Below are positions 22,417 to 32,649 of a DNA stretch of 64,000 nucleotides, in pieces (the stretch's first letter is position 1; the number at the start of each line of letters is the position of its first letter). The DNA is from JAHEEL01 sp963836085. Lineage in GTDB: Bacteria > Actinomycetota > Acidimicrobiia > Spongiisociales > UBA5794. The stretch spans positions 186,001 to 250,000 of the forward strand of contig CAWIHT010000008.1 of NCBI GenBank assembly GCA_963836085.1, given 5' to 3'. The translations under genes were made by a program, and so were the position numbers. The notes beneath the pieces were generated by a model, which was given only the letters and a program-made list of their open reading frames with translations, searched no databases and was not told the origin of the DNA.

Positions 22417-25400
22417 TTGGCCCGTGCGCGCTCTTCCCGACTCTCCTTCGCCAAGCTGCCCGAAGTCCAACCGCTCCCCGATCTGCTCGCCGTTCAGCGC
22501 GAGTCGTTTGATGGTTTCATCGAACGCGGATTGCGTCAGATCTTCGAAGAGATCTCTCCCATCGAGGATTTCACCGGCAACCTTGCTCTCGAACTGACCG
22601 ATCATCGCTTCGGCGATCCGACGGAATCGATCGAGGAAGCCAAGGACCGCGATAGCAACTACTCCAAGCCGCTGTTCGTCACGGCTCGCTTCCTCAACCG
22701 CGAAACCGGTGAGATCAAGGAACAGCAAGTGTTCCTCGGCGACTTCCCGATGATGACCGACAACGGCACGTTCATCATCAACGGCACAGAGCGTGTCGTC
22801 GTGAGTCAACTCGTGCGGAGTCCCGGCGTCTACTTTGACGTCACACTCGACAAGACCTCGGACAAGGACATCTTCTCGGCGAAGGTGATCCCCGGCCGCG
22901 GTGCGTGGCTCGAATTCGACGTCGACAAGAAGGGCACCGTCGGCGTGCGCGTCGACCGCAAGCGCCGCCAGTTCGTCACGACGTTCATTCGGGCGCTCGG
23001 TCTCGCCGAGACCGACGAGGACATCCTCGCCCTCTTCGACGGTTCCGAACTGATCCGCGAAACGCTCGCCAAGGACCCGACGTCCACGAAGGACGAGGCC
23101 CTCCTCGACCTCTACCGGAAGCTTCGTCCTGGCGAGTTGACGACGGTTGAGTCGGCCCGCGGTCTCATCAACACGTTGTTCAACAACCCGAAGCGCTACG
23201 ACCTCACGCGGGTCGGTCGCTACAAGCTGAATCAGAAGCTCGGCCATCCGCAGATCGACATCGACTCGTATGTCCAGAGCGAAGACGGCTTGCTCTCGGA
23301 CGACGACATCCTCGACACGATCCGCTATCTCATGGCGCTGCACAACCGTGAGGCCGGTTTCCACACCGACGATATCGACAACTTCCAGAACCGTCGGGTG
23401 CGCACGGTCGGCGAACTGATCCAGAATCAGATCCGGGTCGGGCTCAGTCGCCTCGAGCGTGTCGTTCGCGAGCGGATGACCACGCAGGATCCTGAGGCGA
23501 TCACGCCGCAGACGTTGATCAACATTCGTCCGGTGGTTGCTTCAATCAAGGAGTTCTTCGGCACGAGTCAGCTGAGCCAGTTCATGGACCAGCCAAACCC
23601 GCTTGCCAGCCTCACCCACCGTCGACGCCTCTCGGCACTCGGACCGGGTGGCCTCTCCAGGGAACGCGCCGGGTTCGAGGTGCGAGACGTTCACCCGTCC
23701 CACTACGGACGGATGTGCCCGATCGAGACCCCCGAAGGTCCGAACATCGGTCTCATCGGCTCGCTGGCGTCGTACGCCAAGGTGAACCGCTTCGGCTTCA
23801 TCGAGTCACCGTACCGCCAGGTCAAGAACGGCAAGGTCACCAACAAGATCGACTACCTGACCGCCTCTGAAGAAGAGGGTCACGTTATTGCACAGGCGAA
23901 CGCACCGCTCGACAAGGACGGCACCTTCGTCAACGATCGCATCCTCGTCCGCAAGACGGGTGGCGAGGTCGACTCGGTGCCGGCGCAAGAGGTCGACTAC
24001 ATGGACGTCTCGCCGAAGCAGCTTGTTTCGGTCTCGACGGCGCTCATCCCGTTCCTCGAGCACGACGACGCCAACCGTGCGCTCATGGGTTCAAACATGC
24101 AGCGCCAGGCAGTTCCGCTCGTCACCACCGATGCACCGCTCGTCGGTACCGGCATCGAGGGTCGATCTGCAGTCGACTCCGGCGACGTCATCGTCAGCCC
24201 GGTCGACGGGGAAGTCGTGACCGTCACCGGCGACGAGATCGTTGTCAAGGAGAAGGGTGCCAACAAGAAGCACACCTTCAACCTCCTCAAGTTCGAGCGG
24301 TCCAACCAGGGCACGTCGATCAACCAGAAGCCGATTGTCGCCGAGGGTGACACGGTGAAGGTCGGCGACGTCTTGGCAGACGGACCTTCAACCGAGGACG
24401 GTGAACTCGCACTCGGTCGCAACCTCCTGGTGGCCTTCATGCCGTGGAATGGCCACAACTACGAGGACGCCATCATCCTCTCCGAGCGCCTCGTGAAAGA
24501 CGACGTTCTGACGTCGATCCACATCGAGGAGCACGAGATCGAAGCCCGCGACACCAAGCTCGGTGCCGAGGAGATCACTCGGGACATCCCGAATGTGGCA
24601 GAAGAAGTGCTGCAGGACCTGGACGACCGGGGCATCATCCGCATTGGTGCCGATGTCGATCCCGGCGACTACCTCGTCGGCAAGATCACGCCGAAGGGTG
24701 AGACGGAGTTGACACCGGAAGAGCGCTTGCTCCGTGCCATCTTCGGAGAGAAGGCACGCGAAGTTCGCGATGTCTCGCTGAAGGTCCCGCACGGCGAGAC
24801 CGGCAAGGCGATCGCAGTGAAGGAGTTCCGTCGCGACGAGGGTCACGACCTTCCGCCCGGCATGAACGAACTGGTCCGGGTCTACGTCGCGAAACAGCGC
24901 AAGATCTCGGAAGGTGACAAGCTCGCCGGACGCCACGGGAACAAGGGCGTCATCGCCAAGATCCTCCCCGAGGACGACATGCCGTTCCTCCCGGACGGCA
25001 CCCCCGTCGACATCATCCTGTCGCCGCTCGGTGTGCCTTCGCGGATGAACCTGGGCCAGGTGCTCGAAGTGCACCTCGGCTGGGCAGCATCACGCGGCTG
25101 GAACGCATTCGATGATCTCGAGAGTCCCGCATCCGGCGGAGCCCCGGCCTGGACGAAGATCGCCACCCCGGTGTTCGACGGCGCACGTGAGGACGAGATC
25201 CTCAAGCTGCTGGAGAACACGGTTCCGAACCGCGACGGCGACACCATGGTCGACGGCGTGGGCAAGGCGACGCTGTTCGACGGCCGTACTGGTGAGCCGT
25301 TCGACTCTCCCATCACGGTCGGCTACATGTACATCTTGAAGCTGGTCCACCTGGTGGATGACAAGATCCACGCACGGTCGACCGGTCCCTACTCGATGAT

Positions 25401-25770
25401 CACGCAGCAGCCGCTCGGCGGCAAGGCCCAGTTCGGTGGGCAGCGGTTCGGTGAGATGGAGGTTTGGGCGCTCGAGGCCTATGGCGCGGCGTACGCCCTC
25501 CAGGAAGTGTTGACGATCAAGTCCGACGACGTCCGTGGACGCGTCAAGGTCTACGAGGCCATCGTCAAGGGCGAGAACATCCCCGAACCGGGAATCCCGG
25601 AATCGTTCAAGGTGCTGGTGAAGGAAATGCAGAGTCTCTGCCTCAACGTCGAGATGCTCTCGGCCGGTGAGGAAGTTGAGTTCAAGGAACTCGAAGAGGA
25701 CGTATTCCGCACTGCTGCATCGCTTGGTATTGATATCTCTCGGCCTGAGAAGGCCGAGACCAACGTCTGA
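22417..25770 (+). CDS. rpoB: RNA polymerase subunit beta
   Basis: This is the catalytic beta subunit, 1117 residues. Conserved blocks include GTSQLSQFMDQPNPLASLTH and RRRLSALGPGG (rifampicin region, about 383-418), RMCPIETPEGPNIGLI, and KISEGDKLAGRHGNKGVI near residue 830. I chose the TTG at 22417, eight bases after GGAGG. The rifampicin pocket has Pro at residue 393, where E. coli and Mycobacterium have Asn; the His and Ser positions commonly mutated in resistance are wild type. rpoC follows 17 bases later. Confidence 0.98.
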   Translation: MARARSSRLSFAKLPEVQPLPDLLAVQRESFDGFIERGLRQIFEEISPIEDFTGNLALELTDHRFGDPTESIEEAKDRDSNYSKPLFVTARFLNRETGEIKEQQVFLGDFPMMTDNGTFIINGTERVVVSQLVRSPGVYFDVTLDKTSDKDIFSAKVIPGRGAWLEFDVDKKGTVGVRVDRKRRQFVTTFIRALGLAETDEDILALFDGSELIRETLAKDPTSTKDEALLDLYRKLRPGELTTVESARGLINTLFNNPKRYDLTRVGRYKLNQKLGHPQIDIDSYVQSEDGLLSDDDILDTIRYLMALHNREAGFHTDDIDNFQNRRVRTVGELIQNQIRVGLSRLERVVRERMTTQDPEAITPQTLINIRPVVASIKEFFGTSQLSQFMDQPNPLASLTHRRRLSALGPGGLSRERAGFEVRDVHPSHYGRMCPIETPEGPNIGLIGSLASYAKVNRFGFIESPYRQVKNGKVTNKIDYLTASEEEGHVIAQANAPLDKDGTFVNDRILVRKTGGEVDSVPAQEVDYMDVSPKQLVSVSTALIPFLEHDDANRALMGSNMQRQAVPLVTTDAPLVGTGIEGRSAVDSGDVIVSPVDGEVVTVTGDEIVVKEKGANKKHTFNLLKFERSNQGTSINQKPIVAEGDTVKVGDVLADGPSTEDGELALGRNLLVAFMPWNGHNYEDAIILSERLVKDDVLTSIHIEEHEIEARDTKLGAEEITRDIPNVAEEVLQDLDDRGIIRIGADVDPGDYLVGKITPKGETELTPEERLLRAIFGEKAREVRDVSLKVPHGETGKAIAVKEFRRDEGHDLPPGMNELVRVYVAKQRKISEGDKLAGRHGNKGVIAKILPEDDMPFLPDGTPVDIILSPLGVPSRMNLGQVLEVHLGWAASRGWNAFDDLESPASGGAPAWTKIATPVFDGAREDEILKLLENTVPNRDGDTMVDGVGKATLFDGRTGEPFDSPITVGYMYILKLVHLVDDKIHARSTGPYSMITQQPLGGKAQFGGQRFGEMEVWALEAYGAAYALQEVLTIKSDDVRGRVKVYEAIVKGENIPEPGIPESFKVLVKEMQSLCLNVEMLSAGEEVEFKELEEDVFRTAASLGIDISRPEKAETNV

Positions 25771-25787
25771 GGCCGACGGGAGAAGAT

Positions 25788-28700
25788 GTGACACAACTTT
25801 TCGATGAACTGAAGATCAGCCTTGCGGCGTCGGATCAGATCCGAGCCTGGTCGTATGGCGAAGTGAAGAAGCCGGAGACGATCAACTATCGGACGCTGAA
25901 GCCCGAGAAGGAAGGCCTCTTCGACGAGCGCATCTTCGGGCCGACACGTGACTGGGAGTGCTACTGCGGCAAGTACAAGCGCGTCCGCTTCCGCGGCATC
26001 GTCTGCGAACGATGCGGAGTGGAAGTCACCCGCGCCAAGGTGCGTCGCGAGCGGATGGGTCACATCGAACTCGCCGCCCCGGTCACCCACATTTGGTACT
26101 TCAAGGGCGTGCCGAGCCGCCTCGGGTATCTGCTCGACATGTCTCCCAAGGAACTCGAGAAGGTCATCTACTTCGCCGCCTACCTCATCACGCACGTCGA
26201 TGAGGAGAAGCGACATGCTGATCTTGCCGACCTGGAAGACGCAACTCGTCACGAACTCGAACTGATTCGCGAAGAAGTCGCGGAGTGGAAAGAGGCCCGA
26301 CTCGAGCGTCTCGAGCAAGAGCTCACGCAGATGGAAGAGGCCGGAGCGAAGACGCAAGAAGTCAACGCACGCCGCCGCGAAGTCGAACGTGAGATCAAGG
26401 ACCGCGAAGAGCGCTCCAACGTCGAGGAGGAACTGCTCCAGGAAGCCTTCGACACGTTCAAGACGATGAAGCCCAAGCAGCTGATCGAGTCCGAGCAGCT
26501 CTGGCGCGAGATCATCGACCGCTACGGCGACTACTACAGCGGAGGCATGGGAGCCGAGAACGTCAAGGATCTCATTGGTCGGATGGATCTCGACGAAGAG
26601 ATGGAGCGGCTGAAGACCGATCTCGACGCAACGTCGCAGCAGCGCAAGCAGCGTGCGATGAAGCGCATGAAGGTCGTCAAGCCGTTCGCGGAGGGCACCA
26701 ACGATCCGAAGAGCATGATCGTCGAGGTCGTGCCGGTGATTCCGCCGGATCTGCGACCGATGGTCCAACTCGATGGTGGCCGTTTCGCCACATCGGACCT
26801 CAACGATCTGTACCGCCGCGTCATCAACCGCAACAATCGCCTGAAGCGACTGATCGACCTCGGTGCACCCGAGATCATCGTCAACAACGAGAAGCGGATG
26901 CTTCAGGAGGCGGTTGACGCCCTCTTCGACAACGGTCGTCGTGGTCGTGCGGTGACAGGACCGGGCAACCGCGCACTCAAGTCGCTGTCCGACATGCTGA
27001 AGGGCAAGCAGGGCCGGTTCCGTCAGAACCTGCTCGGCAAGCGCGTGGACTACTCGGGCCGTTCGGTCATCGTGGTTGGTCCGCAGTTGCGGCTCCACCA
27101 GTGTGGACTCCCGAAGATCATGGCGCTCGAGTTGTTCAAGCCGTTCGTCATGAAGCGTCTCGTCGACATTGGCGAAGCCCAGAACATCAAGGCAGCCAAG
27201 CGCATGGTCGAACGGCGTCGCAGTCAGGTGTGGAATGTGCTCGGTGAGGTCATCGAGGAGCATCCGGTGCTCCTGAACCGTGCGCCGACGCTCCACCGTC
27301 TCGGCATTCAGGCCTTCGAACCTGTTCTGGTCGAGGGCAAGGCAATCCAGCTTCATCCGCTGGTATGTGAGGCGTTCAACGCTGACTTCGACGGCGATCA
27401 GATGGCGGTTCACCTGCCGTTGTCGGCAGAAGCGCAAGCCGAAGCCCGCATTCTGATGCTGTCGTCGAACAACGTGCGTTCACCTGCGTCCGGACGCCCG
27501 ATCGTGACACCGTCACAGGACATGATCATCGGTGTCTTCTATCTCTCCGAAGGTGCGGACGATGCAAAGGGTGCCGGTCGTGCGTTCTCCCACATCGACG
27601 AGGCCCGCATGGCCTACGAAGTTGGCGACTTGTCGCTGCACGCTCCGATCAAGCTTCGCGTCGGCTGGCTCGCGGGTGATCCCGCAGTTCACGCCGATCT
27701 GAAGCGCTCGCTCGGCGCTCTGATCGCGGAAGAGCCGGTTGACCCGGACGGCCTCACGGAGACGACGCTCGGACGAGCGATCCTCAACGAGGCGTTCCCG
27801 CCGGGGTTCCCGTACGTGAACGCACCGGTCCTCAAGTCTGACGTCCGAACCCTGATCGACGAGATCATCCGGAAATACGACAAGCCGGAAGTAGCCGACA
27901 CGCTCGATGCGATCAAGACCCTGGGCTTCACGTTCGCGACGAAGGCCGGCTTGACCATCGGCCTTGAGGACGTGAAGACGCCACCCGAGAAGGCCGCCAT
28001 CCTCCAGAGCTTCGAAGAACGCGCTGAGAAGATGGAAGGCCTGTATCAAAAGGGTGTCATCACCGACGCCGAGCGCCAGCAGGAGCTCATCGAGATCTGG
28101 ACGGAAGCGACCGACCGGGTCAAGGACGCCATGTCCGCGACCCTGATGGCCGAGAAGTTCAACCCGATGGACATGATGGTCCGCTCGGGTGCCCGAGGGA
28201 ACATCATGCAGTTGCGGCAGATCGCCGGCATGCGTGGTCTCGTTGCCAATCCAAAGGGCGACATCATCCCGCAACCGATCAAGTCGAACTTCCGCGAGGG
28301 CCTCTCGGTGCTCGAGTACTTCATCTCGACCCACGGTGCTCGGAAGGGCCTTGCCGATACGGCGCTCCGTACGGCTGACTCCGGCTACCTCACGCGGCGT
28401 CTGGTCGATGTCTCCCAGGAGATCATCATCCACGACGAGCCGACCGAGGATCCCGGCATTGTGATCAAGACACGGCAGGCCGACGGCTCCGCGGTGCGGC
28501 ATCTCCAGAACCACCTGTTCGGACGCATGCTGGCCGAAGATGTCAAGGAAGGCCGGAAGATCATCGAATTGCCGGACGGTCGGAAGCTCAAGAAGGGCTT
28601 CATCATCGACCGTGACGCCGTCATCGGACTTGAAGAGACTGATGATGTCAAGGAAGTCCGGGTCCGGTCGCCGCTGACCGACGAATCCCGCTACGGGATC

Positions 28701-29723
28701 AGCCAGGATTCCTACGGTATCGACCTCGCCACGGGCGTCATGGTCGAACCGGGGACCGCAGTTGGCATCATGGCGGCCCAGTCGATCGGCGAACCGGGTA
28801 CGCAGCTGACGATGCGTACGTTCCACACCGGCGGTGTCGCTGGTGAGGACATCACGCACGGTCTCCCTCGCGTAGTCGAGCTGTTCGAAGCTCGTACCCC
28901 GAAGGGGAAGGCGATCCTGGCGGACGCCGGCGGTGCCATCAAGTTCGAGACCGACGAAGACACGAACACCCGCTACGTAGTGGTTGTCACTGGTGATGAC
29001 GAGGTGCGGTATGCACTGCCCCGTCGTGCACGTCTCCGTGTCTCCGAGGGTGACATCATCGAGCCCGGTACGCAGCTGACCGAGGGGCCGCTCGATCCGA
29101 AGGAAGTCCTCGAAGTCCAGGGCATCCGTGCCTGTCAGCGCTATCTCGTGGACCAGGTCCAGGAGGTATACCGCTCGCAGGGTGTCGATATTCACGACAA
29201 GCACATCGAGTTGGTCGTGCGGCAGATGCTCCGCAGGGTCCGCGTCGCCAATCCGGGTGACTCACACTACCTGCCGAACGAACTGGTCGACCAGAAGGAG
29301 TTCCGCCGGATCAACCGGGAACTCGTCGAGGACGGCAAAGCCCCGGCTGAGGGTCGTCCCGAGCTGATGGGTATCACGAAGGCGTCGCTGGCGACGGATT
29401 CGTGGCTGTCGGCAGCTTCGTTCCAGGAGACGACGAGGGTTCTCACCGAGGCGGCGCTCCAATCACGTTCCGATTTCATGCGGGGCTTGAAGGAGAACGT
29501 CATCATCGGCAAGCTGATCCCGTCGGGGACCGGTTCGGACTACTACCAGGCGATCGAGCCGATGCTGCCGGACGCCAACGTGGTCACGGCGCTTGGTCTC
29601 TTCGGTGAAGAGCCGCCCGAGTCTGCCGACGAGGGGCTGCCGGCCGATCCGGCCGAGTGGCTCGCTTCGCTCGGTGGCACGTCGGATCTGGAAGATGAGT
29701 TGGTGGTCGAACTCGACGAATAG
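25788..29723 (+). CDS. rpoC: RNA polymerase subunit beta'
   Basis: This is the largest catalytic subunit, 1311 residues. The N-terminal zinc finger has C58, C60, C73 and C76. The active-site motif NADFDGD (531-537) with its three Mg-binding Asp residues is intact, and the bridge/trigger region GMRGLVANPKGDII...PIKSNFREGLSVLEYF is present. The start is GTG. An acidic C-terminus ends the protein, and a strong terminator follows. Confidence 0.98.
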   Translation: MTQLFDELKISLAASDQIRAWSYGEVKKPETINYRTLKPEKEGLFDERIFGPTRDWECYCGKYKRVRFRGIVCERCGVEVTRAKVRRERMGHIELAAPVTHIWYFKGVPSRLGYLLDMSPKELEKVIYFAAYLITHVDEEKRHADLADLEDATRHELELIREEVAEWKEARLERLEQELTQMEEAGAKTQEVNARRREVEREIKDREERSNVEEELLQEAFDTFKTMKPKQLIESEQLWREIIDRYGDYYSGGMGAENVKDLIGRMDLDEEMERLKTDLDATSQQRKQRAMKRMKVVKPFAEGTNDPKSMIVEVVPVIPPDLRPMVQLDGGRFATSDLNDLYRRVINRNNRLKRLIDLGAPEIIVNNEKRMLQEAVDALFDNGRRGRAVTGPGNRALKSLSDMLKGKQGRFRQNLLGKRVDYSGRSVIVVGPQLRLHQCGLPKIMALELFKPFVMKRLVDIGEAQNIKAAKRMVERRRSQVWNVLGEVIEEHPVLLNRAPTLHRLGIQAFEPVLVEGKAIQLHPLVCEAFNADFDGDQMAVHLPLSAEAQAEARILMLSSNNVRSPASGRPIVTPSQDMIIGVFYLSEGADDAKGAGRAFSHIDEARMAYEVGDLSLHAPIKLRVGWLAGDPAVHADLKRSLGALIAEEPVDPDGLTETTLGRAILNEAFPPGFPYVNAPVLKSDVRTLIDEIIRKYDKPEVADTLDAIKTLGFTFATKAGLTIGLEDVKTPPEKAAILQSFEERAEKMEGLYQKGVITDAERQQELIEIWTEATDRVKDAMSATLMAEKFNPMDMMVRSGARGNIMQLRQIAGMRGLVANPKGDIIPQPIKSNFREGLSVLEYFISTHGARKGLADTALRTADSGYLTRRLVDVSQEIIIHDEPTEDPGIVIKTRQADGSAVRHLQNHLFGRMLAEDVKEGRKIIELPDGRKLKKGFIIDRDAVIGLEETDDVKEVRVRSPLTDESRYGISQDSYGIDLATGVMVEPGTAVGIMAAQSIGEPGTQLTMRTFHTGGVAGEDITHGLPRVVELFEARTPKGKAILADAGGAIKFETDEDTNTRYVVVVTGDDEVRYALPRRARLRVSEGDIIEPGTQLTEGPLDPKEVLEVQGIRACQRYLVDQVQEVYRSQGVDIHDKHIELVVRQMLRRVRVANPGDSHYLPNELVDQKEFRRINRELVEDGKAPAEGRPELMGITKASLATDSWLSAASFQETTRVLTEAALQSRSDFMRGLKENVIIGKLIPSGTGSDYYQAIEPMLPDANVVTALGLFGEEPPESADEGLPADPAEWLASLGGTSDLEDELVVELDE

Positions 29724-29750
29724 TCGGGCGGACGACCCAATCGAACACGA

Positions 29751-29778
29751 GGAGGCGGCCCACGGGGCCGCCTCCTTT
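29751..29778 (+). terminator. Rho-independent terminator after rpoC
   Basis: GGAGGCGGCCC (29751-29761) pairs perfectly with GGGCCGCCTCC (29765-29775) around an ACG loop, followed by TTT. It ends the rpoBC transcript 27 bases past the stop. Confidence 0.85.
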
Positions 29779-29792
29779 GCCTACGGCGCCCC

Positions 29793-29798
29793 TATCGT
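29793..29798 (+). promoter_or_regulatory. Putative -10 box (TATCGT) of the M50 protease gene
   Basis: TATCGT lies six bases before the GTG at 29805, a further leaderless-type start just after the rpoC terminator. Confidence 0.45.
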
Positions 29799-29804
29799 TG
29801 ATCC

Positions 29805-30518
29805 GTGCTCACGTTCCGCCTGCTCGGCATCCCCGTCTCAGTCCACGTCTCATTCCTCCTCATCGCGTTCTTCGGCCTCGGCGCCTATTCGGGGTGGGAG
29901 ATCGCAGCGTGGACCGCTGCGGTGTTCGTTGCGGTGCTGCTGCACGAATCGGGCCACGCCTTCACCGCGCGAGCGTTCGGCGGCGTCTCGGTGAGCATCA
30001 CCCTGTTCGCCCTCGGCGGGTACACGTCGTGGGCGTCACCGCGCACCATCGGCCCGGGGCGTCAGTTCCTGATCTCGGCTGCCGGTTCCGCGGTGGGGAT
30101 CGCAGCAGGCCTGTCGGTGATCGGACTCTCGCGGGCCGGTGCGCTCGACACGTTGCCGGATCTAGCAATCGTGTTCCTCGAGAGTTTCGTGTGGGCCGGC
30201 CTGGTGTGGGGTGTCCTCAACTGGATCCCGATCCTGCCGCTCGACGGCGGGCACATGCTCCAACACGCCCTCGAGATGGTTGTCCCTTCGAGAGCCACCG
30301 GGATCGCGAAGGTGGTCTCGGTGATTGCCGGCGTCGCGGCCATCGGCGCAGCGTTCCACTACGGGCAGACCTTCCTCGCGATCTTCGTCGGGGTGATCAC
30401 GCTGATGGGCCTCCGTTCGAGCGGCGGAGGGGAGCCCAACCAGGCACCCGCCGCCGAACCCCGACCGATCGTCTCCGACCAGCAACCCGAAGAGGAACCC
30501 CCGGCGTTTCCGATCTGA
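29805..30518 (+). CDS. Site-2-protease-family (M50) membrane metalloprotease
   Basis: This 237-residue intramembrane protease has the zinc motif H47-E-S-G-H51 in a membrane segment and the second M50 motif NWIPILPLDGGHM near residue 145. About five to six hydrophobic helices are seen. No PDZ domain or CBS pair is present, so it is a minimal form. M50 enzymes cleave anti-sigma factors or other membrane proteins; the target is unknown. The start is GTG. Confidence 0.85.
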   Translation: MLTFRLLGIPVSVHVSFLLIAFFGLGAYSGWEIAAWTAAVFVAVLLHESGHAFTARAFGGVSVSITLFALGGYTSWASPRTIGPGRQFLISAAGSAVGIAAGLSVIGLSRAGALDTLPDLAIVFLESFVWAGLVWGVLNWIPILPLDGGHMLQHALEMVVPSRATGIAKVVSVIAGVAAIGAAFHYGQTFLAIFVGVITLMGLRSSGGGEPNQAPAAEPRPIVSDQQPEEEPPAFPI

Positions 30519-30562
30519 GCGGTCGACGGTCGAGATCTGTCCCCCTGGACAGCCTTCGGTAG

Positions 30563-30583
30563 CTGGTAGCTGGCAGTTGCCAG
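30563..30583. repeat. Heptamer repeat between M50 gene and pyrophosphatase
   Basis: CTGGTAG, CTGGCAG and TTGCCAG follow one another; the last two are nearly complementary and form a small hairpin. The element sits in the gap between two convergent genes. Confidence 0.75.
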
Positions 30584-30598
30584 CTTGAGCGCAGCCGA

Positions 30599-31084
30599 CT
30601 ACGAATCCGGCGCTTCGGTGTGCGCCGTGTGGGCCGCGGCGCCGGCAGCGATGTACGCAACGGCATCGTCGCTCCCGAGTGTGCGGCCGACCCGCGACAC
30701 ACGGTCGGAATCCCCGGCCCGGAATTCCTCGATGAAAGCGGCGATCCGCGCCACGGCGGCGTCGAGATCGGGTACGGCCTCGCCGGGGAGAACCGCGAGG
30801 ACGTTGTTGTCGGTCGACCCGGCTTCGGTCTGTTCCACGAACGCGATCGGTATCGCGTGAACCGTCGTGCCGGTTGGCAGATCTCGATCGGTGAGGACGA
30901 AGCAGTCCACGGCGTCACCGTCGGGTGCAAGTGTGTCGGGAACGAAACCGTAGGGGAAGGGATAGGCCGCTCCCACGCGCTCGGTGCGCTCGACCGAGAG
31001 CGTCACTTCGTCGTAGTGGTGCTTGATATCCGATCCGGCTTCGTTCTCGACGAAGACGGTGATGAGGCTGCTCGGCTGGGGCAT
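30599..31084 (-). CDS. ppa: Inorganic pyrophosphatase, family I
   Basis: This 161-residue protein hydrolyses pyrophosphate. Typical stretches are GSDIKHHYDE near the N-terminus, YPFPYGFVPDTLAPDGDAVD (about residues 39-58) and an acidic site near TDNNVLAV. The signature DGDAVD has Ala where Pro or Glu is usual. I chose the ATG at 31084 with GAGGG upstream; longer in-frame sequence is not similar to the family. It is the only minus-strand gene before 49.9 kb. Confidence 0.88.
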   Translation of the reverse strand: MPQPSSLITVFVENEAGSDIKHHYDEVTLSVERTERVGAAYPFPYGFVPDTLAPDGDAVDCFVLTDRDLPTGTTVHAIPIAFVEQTEAGSTDNNVLAVLPGEAVPDLDAAVARIAAFIEEFRAGDSDRVSRVGRTLGSDDAVAYIAAGAAAHTAHTEAPDS

Positions 31085-31275
31085 GTGACCCTCACGGGCT
31101 GGCGGACGTTCAGCGGCGAGCGTACACCCCGTGACGCGGGCGCGATTCCGCCCGTTTCGCGACCTCTCGTGAATCGACGGCGGGCTGTCTTCACCGACAA
31201 AGCTCGCGCCGGTTGGACATCTTCGGGGTAGCGTGGTTGGCGGAGGGCGGTCGAACCAGTCCCGCGGTGCACACC

Positions 31276-32586
31276 ATGACGCAGAGTGTTTCTGGAGATG
31301 ATCTTGCCAAGGTGATCGAGTCCGCACGGCGGCTCGGTGTCGAGGTGAATGAGTCCGAGGCTTCCGAATGGCTCGCGGCGATCGACGTGGCACGAGCCGA
31401 GGCCGAGGTTGAGTTCGACCGTAGGTCAGGGGTCTATGGGCACCGGGTCACGATGCTGGACTTCGATCCTGCTGACCTCGCCTACTTTCGTCGTGTCGCG
31501 GACATCGTGGGATTCGAGGACGAACCCGATGTCGATACTGCTCTGGCGCTGTCCGGTTCGGCGGCGCAGTCGAGGGTCCAGACCTATCCGGGGGATTGCG
31601 ACTACTTCGAGAGAGTCAATGTCCGCGCCCCCACGAGATCGCAGGCGGAGCGGCGATTCGCTGAAGTGTTCCGGGCGAAGGCGCTGGCGACCCTCGGATC
31701 GGCGTTCTACCGTTTGACGGAGGTCAAGTTCGGGAGCTACCCGTTCGACGTCACCCACCGGGGCCGCCGACAGGCGAAGGGATCTGCCATCTCCTGGTCG
31801 CCTCAGGAGATAGAAGAAGGAAGGATCGTCGTTGAGACGGTCGATGGCGACGCCGTCGAGATCTTGTGGGATTGGTGCGCCGAGCACCCCGGGTGGTGCA
31901 AGCTCGACTGGATCGTCGCGGATCCGATCCGTGGGAACGTCGCCAACGCCTCCAGCATGCTCGACGTCACGTGGGAGGCACCCGACGGTTCGATTGTCGC
32001 TCTCGATGGCTTCATCGACTCGTATTTCCAGGAGGTGTACCTCGAAGCGGAGTCGTTGCCGGTGTTCTCGAAGATTGCCAGTCATGTGTCCCCGGACGCC
32101 CTCGATGCGTACGTCGAGGCGCTCGAAGGGGAGGTTCACAAGTATCTCGCGAAGGAACCGAAGAACTATGGCAAGGCAGCCAAGCGGATGTACAACGTCT
32201 TCCGGTACAGCGGGGCCTATGCCGAGGCGGCCTACATTCGGGAACTGTTCGACGAACCGACGGCTGCCCTGTATCAGATTCACGCCGTGGTACGGGCCCT
32301 GGACGAAGCGATGGAGTCCGGATCGGCGATCTCGGTCGAGTCCGTGATCGCCGAACTCGATGACACGATCGTTACCGTCGTCGACCTCCTCGAGGGCGAG
32401 GAAGAGACCGAGATCGTGGAGAGCCTGCTCGAACTGCGCGATGCGATGCAGTCGGGCGACGACGAAGATCGATCGATCCACGTCGAGGGGAGCAGACAGC
32501 GTCTCCTCAACCTCGTCAACAGCTTCTTCTACGAGAAGCTGAGCGGCATGCCCGAGATCAGGCGATACATGGACGAATTGGCCTGA
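31276..32586 (+). CDS. Uncharacterised protein with nucleotidyltransferase-like motif
   Basis: I do not recognise the family of this 436-residue protein. It contains G94-S95, then 11 residues, then D107-C-D109 (SGSAAQSRVQTYPGDCDYFE), fitting the pol-beta nucleotidyltransferase pattern hG[GS]-x9-13-DhD. A candidate third carboxylate is D211 in CKLDWIV. Between them is a segment with KFGSYPFDVTHRGRR. The C-terminal 200 residues are acidic and helical. No membrane segment or signal peptide is seen. It stands alone between ppa and the rpsL promoter. Start ATG 31276 is chosen over GTG 31267 with little evidence either way. Confidence 0.6.
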   Translation: MTQSVSGDDLAKVIESARRLGVEVNESEASEWLAAIDVARAEAEVEFDRRSGVYGHRVTMLDFDPADLAYFRRVADIVGFEDEPDVDTALALSGSAAQSRVQTYPGDCDYFERVNVRAPTRSQAERRFAEVFRAKALATLGSAFYRLTEVKFGSYPFDVTHRGRRQAKGSAISWSPQEIEEGRIVVETVDGDAVEILWDWCAEHPGWCKLDWIVADPIRGNVANASSMLDVTWEAPDGSIVALDGFIDSYFQEVYLEAESLPVFSKIASHVSPDALDAYVEALEGEVHKYLAKEPKNYGKAAKRMYNVFRYSGAYAEAAYIRELFDEPTAALYQIHAVVRALDEAMESGSAISVESVIAELDDTIVTVVDLLEGEEETEIVESLLELRDAMQSGDDEDRSIHVEGSRQRLLNLVNSFFYEKLSGMPEIRRYMDELA

Positions 32587-32649
32587 CCTCGGCGCGGGGA
32601 CCGGACGCGGGAATGCCGTGTGGCGTGGCGGTTCGGGGGTTTTCGCGCC

